Shown: positions 12,961-22,355 of the stretch, in pieces
How positions within the stretch are numbered: the first letter of the stretch is position 1
Layout: each line of letters opens with the position of its first letter
Source: Mesorhizobium waimense
GTDB taxonomy: Bacteria > Pseudomonadota > Alphaproteobacteria > Rhizobiales > Rhizobiaceae
Assembly (NCBI RefSeq): GCF_003601975.1
Contig: NZ_QZWZ01000003.1
Span: 281,034-345,033, forward strand
Reading direction: 5' to 3'
Length of the DNA: 64,000 nucleotides
Notes under the pieces: model-generated
Told to the model about the DNA's origin: nothing
Databases searched by the model: none
The model's input: only the letters and a program-made list of their open reading frames with translations
Made by a program: the position numbers and the translations under genes

Positions 12961-13737
12961 AAAGCCGCCGGCCGAAAGCTGGAGCGGCCCGTGGCCGTGA
13001 TGACCGCTGGTGCGGCTCCTCCCGCGGCGGTGCTGAAGGAGACGGAAGCGCTTGGCTTCGTTGTCCGTCATGTCTACGGCTCGACAGAGCTCCACAGCGT
13101 GACGACGCTTTGTGACTGGCACCGAGAATGGGACAATCTCGACCCCGACGAGCGATCAAGGAAGATGGCGCGCCAGGGTGTTCGGACCGCCGTGACCGAC
13201 GCCATGCTGGTCGCGGATCCAGTGACGCTGGAGCCGGTTCCACACAACGGCTCGGCCATGGGCGAGATTTTGTTTCGCGGCAGCATCGGCATGAAGGGTT
13301 ATCTGAAAAACCCGGAGGCCACGGAAGAGGCCTTCAAGGGTGGTTGGTACCACACCGGCGATCTCGCGGTGGTTCACGAGGACGGCTACGTCGAGATCAA
13401 GGACAGGACGAAGGACATCATCATCTCGGGGGGCGAAAACATCTCCTCTATCGAAATCGAGGACGTCCTCTTCAAGCACCCGGCTGTTTCGTACGCGGCT
13501 GTTGTCGCCATGAAGAGCGATCGATGGGGCGAACGGCCGTGCGCCTTTGTTGAGCTCAAACCAGGCTCCTCAAGTGAATTCGCAGAGCAGGAGCTGCTCG
13601 ATTTTTGTCGCGCGCGGCTGGCCAAGTACAAAGTCCCCGATCGTGTGGTTTTGGGGCCGATCGAACGAACGGCCACAGGGAAGGTGCAGAAATTCAGGCT
13701 GCGCCATCTCATTCAGGAAAGCGTACAGGGCGCATGA
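12961..13737 (+). pseudogene. acyl-CoA ligase, C-terminal half only
   Basis: C-terminal part of an AMP-forming medium/aromatic acyl-CoA synthetase (ANL superfamily), about 255 of the usual 540 residues. Present are the VYGSTEL segment (motif A5), WYHTGDLAVVHEDGY (A7), the hinge DRTKDIIISGGENISS (A8) and the catalytic lysine region ATGKVQKF (A10). The N-terminal half with the first ATP-binding loop is absent: homology begins near LERPVAVMTAGA (about 12979), and the DNA before it belongs to the relaxase upstream region. It cannot be active as a ligase. It stands in front of badH and badI and may have been the ligase of that pathway. Confidence 0.85.
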
Positions 13738-13758
13738 CGCGCGGAAATGGAGAAGTCT

Positions 13759-14526
13759 ATGCGAGGACTCAATGAGCGCGTCGCCATTGTCACCGGCGCC
13801 GCGGGCGGCATCGGTCGAGCGATCTGCGAGCGGTTCGTGGACGAGGGCGTTAGGCTCGTCGCCGCCGACATCGATGAGAAAGGGTTGACCGAGCTCGCCG
13901 ACCGGCTTCGCGGCCGCGGCGGCGACGTACTCCCGCTGGCCTTCGACATCACCCGCTTCGACGACGTCGCGGCAGCAGTCGCCCGTGCCGTGGCGCATTT
14001 CGGAAAAATAGACATCCTCGTCAATAACGCGGGTTGGGATATCGCCAAGCCGTTTCTGGATACCGACCCGGACCTTTGGGAAAAGATCATCGCGATCAAC
14101 CTGCATGGGCCTCTCAACCTGCACAAGGCCGTCCTGCCTCACCTTGTCTCTGGTGGCGGGGGCAAGGTCATCAACATCGCGTCGGATGCTGGTCGAGTCG
14201 GCTCCTCAGGCGAATCCGTCTATTCGGCGTGCAAGGGCGGGCTGATCGCGTTCTCCAAGACCCTGGCGCGGGAATGCGCGCGCGACAATGTCCGGGTCAA
14301 CGTCGTCTGCCCCGGCCCGACCGACACTGCCCTGCTGCGCTCCTTCGTCGGCGAAGGCGAGTACGGCCAGAAGATCTACGATAAGCTTCAAAAGGCGATC
14401 CCGCTGAAACGCTTGGGACAGCCAGACGACCTGCCCGGCATGATCGCCTTCTTTGCCAGCAATGACGCCGATTTCATCACTGGCCAGGTTATCAGCGTCT
14501 CCGGCGGCCTGACGATGCACGGATAA
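13759..14526 (+). CDS. badH: 2-hydroxycyclohexanecarboxyl-CoA dehydrogenase (BadH-type SDR)
   Basis: Short-chain dehydrogenase of 255 residues, from the ATG at 13759, which has GGAG six bases upstream; another ATG at 13747 would add four residues. The NAD motif is TGAAGGIG, the structural NNAG is present, and the catalytic tyrosine and lysine are in YSACKGG after an upstream Ser in IASDAGRVGSSGE. These segments and the end SVSGGLTMHG closely match BadH of Rhodopseudomonas palustris, which oxidises 2-hydroxycyclohexane-1-carboxyl-CoA to the 2-oxo compound. badI follows after 10 bases. Family is sure; exact substrate is inferred from the match and the neighbour. Confidence 0.82.
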   Translation: MRGLNERVAIVTGAAGGIGRAICERFVDEGVRLVAADIDEKGLTELADRLRGRGGDVLPLAFDITRFDDVAAAVARAVAHFGKIDILVNNAGWDIAKPFLDTDPDLWEKIIAINLHGPLNLHKAVLPHLVSGGGGKVINIASDAGRVGSSGESVYSACKGGLIAFSKTLARECARDNVRVNVVCPGPTDTALLRSFVGEGEYGQKIYDKLQKAIPLKRLGQPDDLPGMIAFFASNDADFITGQVISVSGGLTMHG

Positions 14527-14536
14527 GGATCAAGAG

Positions 14537-15307
14537 ATGGACTACCAAGACATCACATACGAAGTTCGCGAGGCCGCCGCCTGGATCACCATCAACCGGC
14601 CGGAAAAATACAACGCGTTCCGCGGGCAGACCTGCGAAGAGCTCATCCACGCCATCAACAAGGCGGGATGGGACAAGGCCATCGCCGCGATCGTTTTGAC
14701 AGGCGCCGGCCCGAAGGCGTTCTGTACCGGCGGAGACCAGTCGGCGCATGACGGCGCCTATGACGGACGCGGCACGATTGGTCTTCCAGTCGAGGAACTA
14801 CAGAGCCTCATCCGCGATGTGCCGAAGCCGGTCATCGCCCGTGTCAACGGTTTCGCCATCGGCGGCGGCAATGTGCTGGTGACATGCTGCGACCTGGCAA
14901 TCGCCTCGTCGACTGCGGTCTTCGGTCAGGTCGGCCCGAAGGTTGGCTCCGTCGATCCCGGTTTTGGAACTGCCTTGCTTGCCCGTGTGGTCGGTGAAAA
15001 GAAGGCGCGTGAAATCTGGATGCTCTGCCGACGTTACTCGGCCGAGCAAGCTTTGCAGATGGGTCTGATCAACACGGTCGTTTCACCGGAAGATCTCGAT
15101 AGCGAAGTCGATCGCTGGTGCGCGGAAATCGCTGCCCTCAGCCCGACCGCGATCGCGATCGCGAAGAAGTCCTTCAATCTCGACTCCGAATCGATCCGAG
15201 GGATTTCCGGCATCGGCATGCAGGCGCTCAGCCTGTTTTATCAGACCGAGGAATCGAAAGAGGGCGTGAAGGCTTTTCTCGAGAAGCGCCCTCCCAAATT
15301 CCGGTAA
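14537..15307 (+). CDS. badI: 2-ketocyclohexanecarboxyl-CoA hydrolase (BadI-type)
   Basis: Crotonase-fold protein of 256 residues. BadI opens the 2-oxocyclohexanecarboxyl-CoA ring to pimelyl-CoA. The specific match to BadI includes NRPEKYNAFRGQTCEEL, CTGGDQSAHDGAYDGRGT, GQVGPKVGSVDPGFGT and VVGEKKAREIWMLCRRY; ordinary enoyl-CoA hydratases lack these. It is 10 bases behind badH. Its product, pimelyl-CoA, is chemically close to the biotin precursor, but the biotin operon here uses the BioZ route. Confidence 0.88.
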   Translation: MDYQDITYEVREAAAWITINRPEKYNAFRGQTCEELIHAINKAGWDKAIAAIVLTGAGPKAFCTGGDQSAHDGAYDGRGTIGLPVEELQSLIRDVPKPVIARVNGFAIGGGNVLVTCCDLAIASSTAVFGQVGPKVGSVDPGFGTALLARVVGEKKAREIWMLCRRYSAEQALQMGLINTVVSPEDLDSEVDRWCAEIAALSPTAIAIAKKSFNLDSESIRGISGIGMQALSLFYQTEESKEGVKAFLEKRPPKFR

Positions 15308-15405
15308 CAAACGTCGGTTTGTGCGCTTTTATGCAAGGTTCTGCCTATCCGTGCGGAACATTGCAGGCTTCGCGTTTTGTCGCCAAGCGCGCAGGCGGGT
15401 CGGGT

Positions 15406-15418
15406 ATTTGGTACAAAT
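15406..15418. promoter_or_regulatory. palindrome ATTTG-GTA-CAAAT upstream of the MarR gene
   Basis: A perfect 5-base dyad with a 3-base centre, 30 bases before the MarR-family start at 15448. MarR proteins usually bind palindromes of this size at their own promoter, so autoregulation is a reasonable guess. No experimental or comparative support is available here. Confidence 0.4.
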
Positions 15419-15447
15419 TTGAAATGGCGGAGTGTAATTGGTGATAG

Positions 15448-16101
15448 ATGAAGGCCGATAAGGAAATCGAAACTGCAGCCGCCCTTCATCGGCGAGATAT
15501 TGACGGGGGTTCGAATAGCGAAATGGCTGGGCTGCGTCGCACATCTTCCCATCATCGCCATTCGTCACGCGGTAATGACGATGCCAGCCATGATCTCTCC
15601 ACCGAACTGCCGCCGCCGGCGCGCAATGCCGGCACCGATCAGCTCAACAACCGAATGTTCTTCCGTCTTTTCCAGCTTGGCAACGAGTTGCAAAGGCAGG
15701 CTGTCCAGCAATTGGGCATCACCACCGTGCAATGGGCAGTGCTCGGTGCGCTTTCACAGGAACGTTTTTCGTCCGGTATCCCGCTGGGCAACCTTGGCGA
15801 CTATCTTGTGGTCACGCGGCAGAACCTGGATGGGGTACTCAAGCGCCTTGAGCGCGACGGCCTCGTGCAGCGGGTGACCGGCGATGGCGACAAGCGTTCC
15901 CGTGTCGTTCAGTTGACGCCGCGTGGACGGACGTACTGGAAAGAAACGCTTGAGCGCATTTATCAATTCTATGACCAGGCCACCTGCCACTTCTCATTCG
16001 ACGACCGCGTCGCCCTCGTCCACTACCTCAATGCGCTGCAAAAGGACCTCGCGACGGTCGAACTCCCCAAATCCGGCTTGCCGAAAAGAAACGGGGGCTG
16101 A
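15448..16101 (+). CDS. MarR-family regulator, BadR-like
   Basis: Winged-helix regulator. The MarR core runs from about residue 65 (LNNRMFFRLFQ) to 195, with the recognition helix and wing near VVTRQNLDGVLKRLERDGLVQRV and DKRSRVVQLTPRGR. The first 60 residues are low-complexity and poorly conserved, so the true start may be an internal codon, such as the ATG at 15523. BadR of R. palustris, which represses cyclohexanecarboxylate genes until 2-ketocyclohexanecarboxyl-CoA binds, is the closest family member I recognise, and its targets badH/badI lie just upstream. It converges with panB, leaving only 5 bases between the stops. Confidence 0.8.
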   Translation: MKADKEIETAAALHRRDIDGGSNSEMAGLRRTSSHHRHSSRGNDDASHDLSTELPPPARNAGTDQLNNRMFFRLFQLGNELQRQAVQQLGITTVQWAVLGALSQERFSSGIPLGNLGDYLVVTRQNLDGVLKRLERDGLVQRVTGDGDKRSRVVQLTPRGRTYWKETLERIYQFYDQATCHFSFDDRVALVHYLNALQKDLATVELPKSGLPKRNGG

Positions 16102-16106
16102 GAACT

Positions 16107-16940
16107 TCAGCCCGCCGCGTTCTTGACTTTTGACCGATAGACCTCCGCCTCGCCCGGAAAGCTGCGGTCCTTCACCGCAGCGGCGTAGGATCTGATCGCC
16201 TCGTCGGCGGCCTGGCCTAAGTCACCGAAACGACGCACAAAGCGCGGGACACGCTCCGAAAACCCCAGCATGTCTTCCAGCACCAGGACCTGGCCGTCGC
16301 ATTTCGAAGAAGCACCAATCCCGATTGTGGGAACGGACAGCACGTTGGTGATCCGCTCCGCGAGCGGCTCCAGCGTGCCCTCCAGGACAACGGCGAAGGC
16401 GCCGGCGTCGGCTACGGCAGCCGCATCGGCTTCTATCCGTGGCCAGTCACTTTCGTTCCGCCCCTGAATCTTGAAACCTCCCAGCGTCATGACCGCCTGG
16501 GGCGTGAGCCCGACATGGGCCATGACGGGAATGCCTCGCCCCGTCAGAAAATCGATGGTTTCCGCCATCCTGGCGCCGCCTTCGATCTTGACGGCCGAAC
16601 AGCCAGTCTCCTGAAGGACACGCGCTGCGCTTTCGAAAGCCTCTTTCGGGCCGGCCTCATAGGAACCGAACGGCAGGTCAACGACCACGAGCGCACGGGT
16701 CGAGGCTCGCATCACGCTCTTGCCGTGAAGGATCATCAGGTCGAGTGTGGCGCCGAGTGTCGAGCTCATGCCGTGTTCCACCATGGCGAGACTGTCACCC
16801 ACGAGGATGATGTCTGCATGTGCATCCACCAAGCGCGCGGTTAGCGCACTGTAGGCGGTGAGCGCAACGATCGGGTCCGTGCCTTTGCGTGCCCGGATTT
16901 CTGGAGCGCTTATTCTGTTGTGGCTAGTGGGCTTACTCAC
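16107..16940 (-). CDS. panB: 3-methyl-2-oxobutanoate hydroxymethyltransferase
   Basis: First committed enzyme of pantothenate synthesis: transfers hydroxymethyl from methylene-THF to 2-oxoisovalerate to give ketopantoate. The start chosen is GTG at 16940 because AGGAGG lies 6 bases before it; the longer open frame runs into ileS. It has 277 residues. Mg-binding and substrate segments [28 protein letters not shown] and LEGTLEP are present. It begins 10 bases after the ileS stop, so the two are one operon. Its substrate is the 2-oxo acid of valine, which ties it to the ilvE and oxidoreductase genes further right. panD is at 5 kb. Confidence 0.93.
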   Translation of the reverse strand: MSKPTSHNRISAPEIRARKGTDPIVALTAYSALTARLVDAHADIILVGDSLAMVEHGMSSTLGATLDLMILHGKSVMRASTRALVVVDLPFGSYEAGPKEAFESAARVLQETGCSAVKIEGGARMAETIDFLTGRGIPVMAHVGLTPQAVMTLGGFKIQGRNESDWPRIEADAAAVADAGAFAVVLEGTLEPLAERITNVLSVPTIGIGASSKCDGQVLVLEDMLGFSERVPRFVRRFGDLGQAADEAIRSYAAAVKDRSFPGEAEVYRSKVKNAAG

Positions 16941-16950
16941 CTCGACCTCC

Positions 16951-19791
16951 TCAGGCTGCAACGCAAACGATAGCGCCTGCGCAGCGTTGGCAAAGTTCCT
17001 CGCTTCCGGCGAGTTGTCCGACTTCGGGTGCAATCTTCCAGCAACGCTCGCATTTCGATCCGTCCGCCAGTCGCGTGGTGACAGCAACATTCGGAACATC
17101 TTCAATTCGAAACGCATCGCTGGGACTATCGCCGGGCTGTAGCGTTACCGCCGAGGTAATGCAGATTTCCGCGAAATCGATCGTCTCCAAGACTGCGAGG
17201 TCGTCAGCGGCGGCATGGACCGTCGGATGGGCCTGAAGGCTCGAACCGATGCGCTTCTCGACCCGTTCGCGCTCCAGCCCAGCGGTCACGGCTCGACGGA
17301 TTCGCCTAATCTTTTCCCATTTCGCAGCAAGTTCCAGATCAAGCCACTCTTCTGGGATAGCGGGGAACTGCTGCCTATGAACTGATCCGTCGCTGCTCGG
17401 AAAGCGGGTCAGCCAGGCCTCTTCGGCCGTAAAGCAGATAACTGGCGCCAGCCATTTGACGAGGCATCCGAACAGGTGGTCCAGAACCGTGCGGGTAGCC
17501 CGCCGGCGCAAGCTTTCTGGCGCATCGCAATAGAGTGCGTCCTTGCGAATGTCGAAATAGAAGCTGGAAAGCTCGATGGCGCAGAAATTGTGAAGCGCCA
17601 CGTAGAGGCGGTGAAAGTCATATCTCTCGCAACTCTCCGTTACGATACGTCCAAGCTCGGCCAGCCGGTGCAAGATCCAGCGTTCGAGTTCGGGCATCTG
17701 GTCATAGGGAAGTTTCTCTGCCTCCGTGAAGCCGGCGAGATTTCCCAGGAGGTATCGTAGTGTGTTGCGCAGGCGCCGGTAGGCATCCGATTGGGACTGG
17801 ATAACGGTCTTCCCGACGGTCAAATCTTCCGAGTAATCGGAGGAAACCACCCAGAGGCGAAGGATGTCGGCTCCCGTTTGCTTGATGACCTCCTGCGGCT
17901 CGATGGTATTCCCCAGCGATTTGGACATCTTGCGGCCCTTCTCGTCGAGGGTGAACCCGTGTGTCAGCACGGCCTCGTAGGGTGCTGTTCCCCGCGTGCC
18001 AGCGCTCTCCAGCAGCGAGGAGTGGAACCAGCCTCGGTGCTGATCCGAGCCTTCCAGATAGAGCGAAGCGGGCCATTTCAGGTCAGGCCGCTGTTCGAGC
18101 ACAAAGGCGTGGCTCGAACCGGAGTCGAACCAGACATCGAGGATGTCGGTGACCATCGTCCAATCGGCCTTGTTGTACGCGTCTCCGAGAAAATCGTCGG
18201 GCGCTGCTGTAAACCAGGCATCAGCGCCCTTCTCTCTGAAAGCCGTGAGGATGCGTTGGTTGACAGAATCGTCGCGGAGCAATTCGCCGGTTTCGCGATG
18301 CTCGAAAATGGCGATGGGAACACCCCATGCTCTCTGCCGGCTGACGACCCAGTCCGGCCTTTGCTCGATCATGGCACGCAAGCGATTGCGGCCGCGCGGC
18401 GGATAGAAAGAAGTTGCATCGATGGCAGCGAGCGCTTTCTCACGCAGCGCGTTGCTTGCCATCGAAATGAACCATTGTGGCGTGTTGCGGAAGATCAGCG
18501 GGGCCTTCGAGCGCCATGAGTGGGGGTATTGGTGACGCAGCCGGCTACGGCCGAGCAAAGCCCCCGCCTCCGTCATCACCTCGATGACGCGAAGATTGGC
18601 GTCTGCTTCTTTCCCGTTATCATCGAAGATCCGCGCGGGATTGTCGCCACCGAAGATCGGTATGTGGCTGAAGTAGCGGCCATCCTCGTCAATCGTCTGC
18701 GGGACGTCAAAGCCATGCGCGGTCAGCAGGATATAGTCATCAGCCCCATGCCCCGGCGCCGTATGGACGAATCCGGATCCCGTCTCCATGTCGACAAAAT
18801 CAGCATGGAGCACCGGCACGTCGTAGTCGTAGCCTTTACCGCGCAACGGATGAGCGCAGATCGTCCCGAGAACATCCGCGCCCTTGACCGTGCCGAGCGT
18901 CGAGAATGCTTCAATGCCGCACGATCGCGCGACGCTTTCAGCCAAGACAGAGGCAACGACGATCTCCTCGCCGACCCTTGCCAGGCTGTTCTCGCCAATG
19001 GCTTCCACACGCAGGCGGCAATATTCCTCGCGCTGGGACAGCGCGAGCGCGCGATTGGCGGGAAGGGTCCAGGCCGTGGTCGTCCAGATCAGGATCGTCG
19101 CGCCGTCGAGTAACGGCACCGAGGGTTTGACAACTGGAAATTTCACGAACAGCGCGTGGGATGTGTGTTCTTGATACTCGACCTCCGCTTCGGCTAACGC
19201 CGTTCGTTCGACGGTCGACCAGAGCACCGGCTTTGATCCCTTGTACAGCCCACCATTCATCAGGAATTTGTGAAGCTCGCCGGCAATCTGCGCCTCGGCC
19301 GCAAACGCCATGGTCAGATAGGGATTGGCCCAATCTCCAATCACCCCCAGGCGTTTGAACTCCTCACGCTGGACGTCGATCCAGTGCTGCGCAAACTGCC
19401 TGCATTCGTTGCGAAATTCTGCGACCGGCAGGTCGTCCTTGCTCTTTCCCGCGGCCCGATACCTTTCCTCGATCTTCCACTCAATCGGAAGGCCATGGCA
19501 GTCCCAGCCGGGGACGAAGTTGGCATCATAACCCATCATCTGCTTTGAGCGGTTGCTGACATCTTTGAGAATTTTGTTCAGCGCATGCCCGATGTGGATT
19601 TGGCCGTTTGCATAAGGCGGTCCATCGTGGAGTATGAACTGTTCGCGGCCCTTGGAGTCCGCTCGCAGCTTTTCGTAGAGACCGATCTCCTCCCAGCGGC
19701 GCAGTATTTCAGGCTCCCTGGCAGGCAACCCCGCCTTCATTGGAAATTCTGTGGTGGGAAGGAAAACGGTCGATCGATAGTCTTTGGCCAT
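16951..19791 (-). CDS. ileS: isoleucyl-tRNA synthetase
   Basis: Class I synthetase, 946 residues, complete. The ATP signatures are intact: HIGH at residues 66-69 and KMSKS at 621-625. The C-terminal zinc finger has Cys914, Cys917, Cys934 and Cys937. This zinc-finger form is the ordinary bacterial type I enzyme, with alphaproteobacterial-like segments, not the eukaryote-like mupirocin-resistant type II. It is followed at 10 bases by panB and faces ilvA on the other strand. Whether it is the only ileS of the cell or a second copy cannot be seen from this window; its setting among accessory genes rather than beside ribF or lspA suggests a second copy. Confidence 0.95.
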   Translation of the reverse strand: MAKDYRSTVFLPTTEFPMKAGLPAREPEILRRWEEIGLYEKLRADSKGREQFILHDGPPYANGQIHIGHALNKILKDVSNRSKQMMGYDANFVPGWDCHGLPIEWKIEERYRAAGKSKDDLPVAEFRNECRQFAQHWIDVQREEFKRLGVIGDWANPYLTMAFAAEAQIAGELHKFLMNGGLYKGSKPVLWSTVERTALAEAEVEYQEHTSHALFVKFPVVKPSVPLLDGATILIWTTTAWTLPANRALALSQREEYCRLRVEAIGENSLARVGEEIVVASVLAESVARSCGIEAFSTLGTVKGADVLGTICAHPLRGKGYDYDVPVLHADFVDMETGSGFVHTAPGHGADDYILLTAHGFDVPQTIDEDGRYFSHIPIFGGDNPARIFDDNGKEADANLRVIEVMTEAGALLGRSRLRHQYPHSWRSKAPLIFRNTPQWFISMASNALREKALAAIDATSFYPPRGRNRLRAMIEQRPDWVVSRQRAWGVPIAIFEHRETGELLRDDSVNQRILTAFREKGADAWFTAAPDDFLGDAYNKADWTMVTDILDVWFDSGSSHAFVLEQRPDLKWPASLYLEGSDQHRGWFHSSLLESAGTRGTAPYEAVLTHGFTLDEKGRKMSKSLGNTIEPQEVIKQTGADILRLWVVSSDYSEDLTVGKTVIQSQSDAYRRLRNTLRYLLGNLAGFTEAEKLPYDQMPELERWILHRLAELGRIVTESCERYDFHRLYVALHNFCAIELSSFYFDIRKDALYCDAPESLRRRATRTVLDHLFGCLVKWLAPVICFTAEEAWLTRFPSSDGSVHRQQFPAIPEEWLDLELAAKWEKIRRIRRAVTAGLERERVEKRIGSSLQAHPTVHAAADDLAVLETIDFAEICITSAVTLQPGDSPSDAFRIEDVPNVAVTTRLADGSKCERCWKIAPEVGQLAGSEELCQRCAGAIVCVAA

Positions 19792-20174
19792 AATTCTCTC
19801 GTGCGCGAAGGCCCGCCCTTGGCGGAAAGCTTTTAACTTCTCGGGAAATGAGCCGCATTTGCCGTCTCAGAAAGAGCGGGAAGCTCGCCTGGGCGGCAAT
19901 CGACTCCGGACGCTGATCTGTTTCACTACGCCGAAAAAGACGGCCTCGCTCCCATTGCCACGATCTTATTGCGAAGGTCGTGAAACGCGGCTGCGAACTT
20001 CGCTGACATTCGACGATTTTTGGCGTCGAAATGCGTGAACATGGAACTTTGTAGTTTCCAGTGCCAATCTTTCGAATAGTGGTATAGCCCCCCGACGCTT
20101 GGTGCCCGGCGAAGAAGGTCGTTCCAACAAGCAGGTAAGTCGGATGCAATGGGACCAGGAAGAAACGAGAGACC
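19792..20174. other. divergent intergenic region between ileS and ilvA
   Basis: 383 bases without a supported gene. It should hold the promoters for ileS-panB (leftward) and ilvA (rightward). An inverted repeat TTCGAC-N10-GTCGAA lies near 20008-20030. I see no leader peptide with an isoleucine run and no T-box-like element. Confidence 0.5.
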
Positions 20175-21737
20175 ATGACCGCCAGTTTGCTATCGCTAAG
20201 TGACTACGCTCAACGTATCCTTACCGCGCGGGTCTACGATGTCGCGATCGAGTCGCCTCTTGACCCCATGTCTAGCCTTTCGAACCGAATCGGCAGGCCT
20301 GTTTTCCTGAAGCGTGAGGATTTGCAGTCTGTATTTTCCTTCAAGCTGCGCGGCGCCTACAACAAAATCGTCAGTCTCGAACCGGCCTCTCGTGCGCGAG
20401 GCGTCATTTGCGCTTCCGCGGGCAATCACGCTCAAGGGGTCGCGTTGGCGGCACAAAAGCTTGGTATTCAGGCAACCATCGTGATGCCGCGAACAACGCC
20501 TGCCATCAAGATCGGTGCTGTAAAACGGCTTGGCGGCAACGTCATCCTTGATGGTGATACGTTCGATGACGCGCAGTCCAGAGCTCGCGAGCTCGAAAAC
20601 GAGCACCATCTGACCTTCGTTCATCCTTTCGATGATCCAGATGTTATTGCCGGTCAGGGAACGATCGGCCTGGAGATTCTGCGGCAACATCCCGATCCGA
20701 TCGAAGCGGTATTCGTTCCCATCGGCGGTGGCGGCCTTGCTGCCGGCGTGGCGGCGTTCGTCAAGTTTCTCCGTCCGTCCATCAAAATCATCGGAGTAGA
20801 GCCTTCCGACGCTGCCTCAATGGCAGCCGCGATCGCCCACGGGGAGGTCGTGGCGCTCGACCAGGTGGGGCTTTTTGCAGATGGCGTTGCGGTGCGAAAA
20901 GTGGGCTTGGAGACTTTTCGTCTATGCCGGGACTTGCTCGACGAGATCATTACAGTCGACGTCGATGCCATGTGTGCGTCCATCAAGGACATCTATGATG
21001 ATACGCGATCGATCGCGGAACCCTCTGGAGCGTTGGCTCTGGCCGGACTGAAGGTCTATGCGGAGCGGCAGACAACGCGCGTCGGCAGTCTGATCGCGGT
21101 CAACAGCGGGGCAAATCTGAACTTCGACCGGCTACGCACTATCGCCGATCGGGCCGAGGTCGGAGAGCATCGCGAAGCGCTCCTCGCGGTGACCGTTCCA
21201 GAGAAGCCCGGCAGCTATCGTCGCTTCATCCGCATTCTTGGTTCGAGGGCTGTCACGGAGTTCAACTATCGATTCGCGGATGGCTCAATGCCCGCGCAGC
21301 TTTTCGTCGGCATCGCGCTTTCAGGCGGAGAGGCCGAGAAGAAGGAAGTGATCGATTATCTCGAGGGAGAGGGCTATCCGATCCTGGATCTGAGCGACAA
21401 CGAATTGGCCAAGGCGCATGTGCGCTATATGGTTGGGGGTCGCGCACCACATCTGGAGAACGAGCTCATCTACCGTTTCGAGTTTCCCGAACGTCCCGGT
21501 GCGTTGTTGCGGTTTCTGGAGAGTCTCGCTCCTGAGTGGAACATATCGCTGTTCCACTATCGTAACCATGGGGCGGACTACGGTCGTATCCTTGCTGGAG
21601 TGGAAGTAAGCCCCGACGCGCGATCCCGCTTCGTGAGCGCCCTCGACTCGCTCGGCTATCCCTATTGGGATGAGACTGACAACCCGGCTTATCGCATGTT
21701 TCTTTCCGCGCGGAACATCTCCCACGATCCTAAATAG
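20175..21737 (+). CDS. ilvA: threonine dehydratase, biosynthetic
   Basis: PLP enzyme that deaminates threonine to 2-oxobutanoate, the entry to isoleucine. At 520 residues it is the long biosynthetic form: catalytic domain up to about residue 320 with the PLP lysine Lys57 (FSFKLRGAYNK) and the PLP-phosphate glycine loop near PIGGGGLAAG, then two ACT-like regulatory repeats (about 330-420 and 425-510, the second starting near YRFEFPERPGALLRF) that normally give isoleucine feedback inhibition. It is transcribed away from ileS and ends about 100 bases before the tandem Lrp genes. Confidence 0.93.
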   Translation: MTASLLSLSDYAQRILTARVYDVAIESPLDPMSSLSNRIGRPVFLKREDLQSVFSFKLRGAYNKIVSLEPASRARGVICASAGNHAQGVALAAQKLGIQATIVMPRTTPAIKIGAVKRLGGNVILDGDTFDDAQSRARELENEHHLTFVHPFDDPDVIAGQGTIGLEILRQHPDPIEAVFVPIGGGGLAAGVAAFVKFLRPSIKIIGVEPSDAASMAAAIAHGEVVALDQVGLFADGVAVRKVGLETFRLCRDLLDEIITVDVDAMCASIKDIYDDTRSIAEPSGALALAGLKVYAERQTTRVGSLIAVNSGANLNFDRLRTIADRAEVGEHREALLAVTVPEKPGSYRRFIRILGSRAVTEFNYRFADGSMPAQLFVGIALSGGEAEKKEVIDYLEGEGYPILDLSDNELAKAHVRYMVGGRAPHLENELIYRFEFPERPGALLRFLESLAPEWNISLFHYRNHGADYGRILAGVEVSPDARSRFVSALDSLGYPYWDETDNPAYRMFLSARNISHDPK

Positions 21738-21810
21738 AGCGATCGCGGGGTTTGTCGGGAAGTCGAAAACGCGGCGGACCGTCGGAGCGGCAAGGCGGTT
21801 CAGCGGCATT

Positions 21811-21829
21811 GGGGGCAAGAATGACCCCC
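21811..21829. terminator. weak hairpin between ilvA and the Lrp genes
   Basis: GGGGG (21811-21815) and CCCCC (21825-21829) can pair around a 9-base loop between the convergent ends of ilvA and the lrp-like gene. There is no T-tract, so function as a terminator is uncertain. Confidence 0.3.
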
Positions 21830-21836
21830 GGTCCCG

Positions 21837-22355
21837 TCAAACAGGCAGTTCCCAGGTGCGTTTGATCTCCTGCAGAGGGATGTCAGCCTTCACCCGCAGG
21901 ACGCCCGCCATCCGGGCCAAATCCTCTGTTTGGAACTTACGATAAGCCTTCAAGTCAGCGACAACGACCCGGACGAGAAAATCGGCGTCCCCGGCCATCA
22001 GATGGCATTCTACGACTTGCGGAAAGCCCTGAATATCGTTGGCAAAGCGGTCGACCATTGCGGCGGACTGATTTTCTAGCCAGACACGGACGAACACGGT
22101 CAGGCCAAGATCTACTTTTTCAGGGTCTAGCAGCGCCGCATAGCGTTCGATCACCCCGGCATTCTCGAGGAGTTGAACTCGCCGATGGCATGGCGAGGTC
22201 GACAATCCGACCTGCTTTGCCAGATCGCTGTAAGCGATACGGCTTTCAAGCTGAAGAACCTTGAGGATACCGCGATCCACGCTGTCAAGGGCGACCGGCG
22301 CCGCCATGCCGCCCTCTGCCGACCGAAAAGCAAACGATGGCAACTTGGAGTTCAT
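21837..22355 (-). CDS. Lrp/AsnC-family regulator, downstream copy
   Basis: Leucine-responsive-type regulator, 172 residues: helix-turn-helix in about residues 25-75 (YSDLAKQVGLSTSPCHRRVQLLENAGVI) and a C-terminal RAM/ACT ligand domain with the ECHLMAGDADFLVRVV segment. The ATG at 22355 overlaps the stop of the upstream Lrp gene (ATGA), which supports this start over the ATG 16 codons later. It is a clear paralogue of that neighbour; both end in ELPV. The two are divergent from ilvE, so they probably control ilvE and the oxidoreductase genes in response to an amino acid. Confidence 0.88.
   Translation of the reverse strand: MNSKLPSFAFRSAEGGMAAPVALDSVDRGILKVLQLESRIAYSDLAKQVGLSTSPCHRRVQLLENAGVIERYAALLDPEKVDLGLTVFVRVWLENQSAAMVDRFANDIQGFPQVVECHLMAGDADFLVRVVVADLKAYRKFQTEDLARMAGVLRVKADIPLQEIKRTWELPV

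Noticed and set aside
16951..19791. mupirocin-resistant type II isoleucyl-tRNA synthetase
   Set aside because: The C-terminal CxxC-CxxC zinc finger and overall segments are those of the common bacterial type I enzyme.
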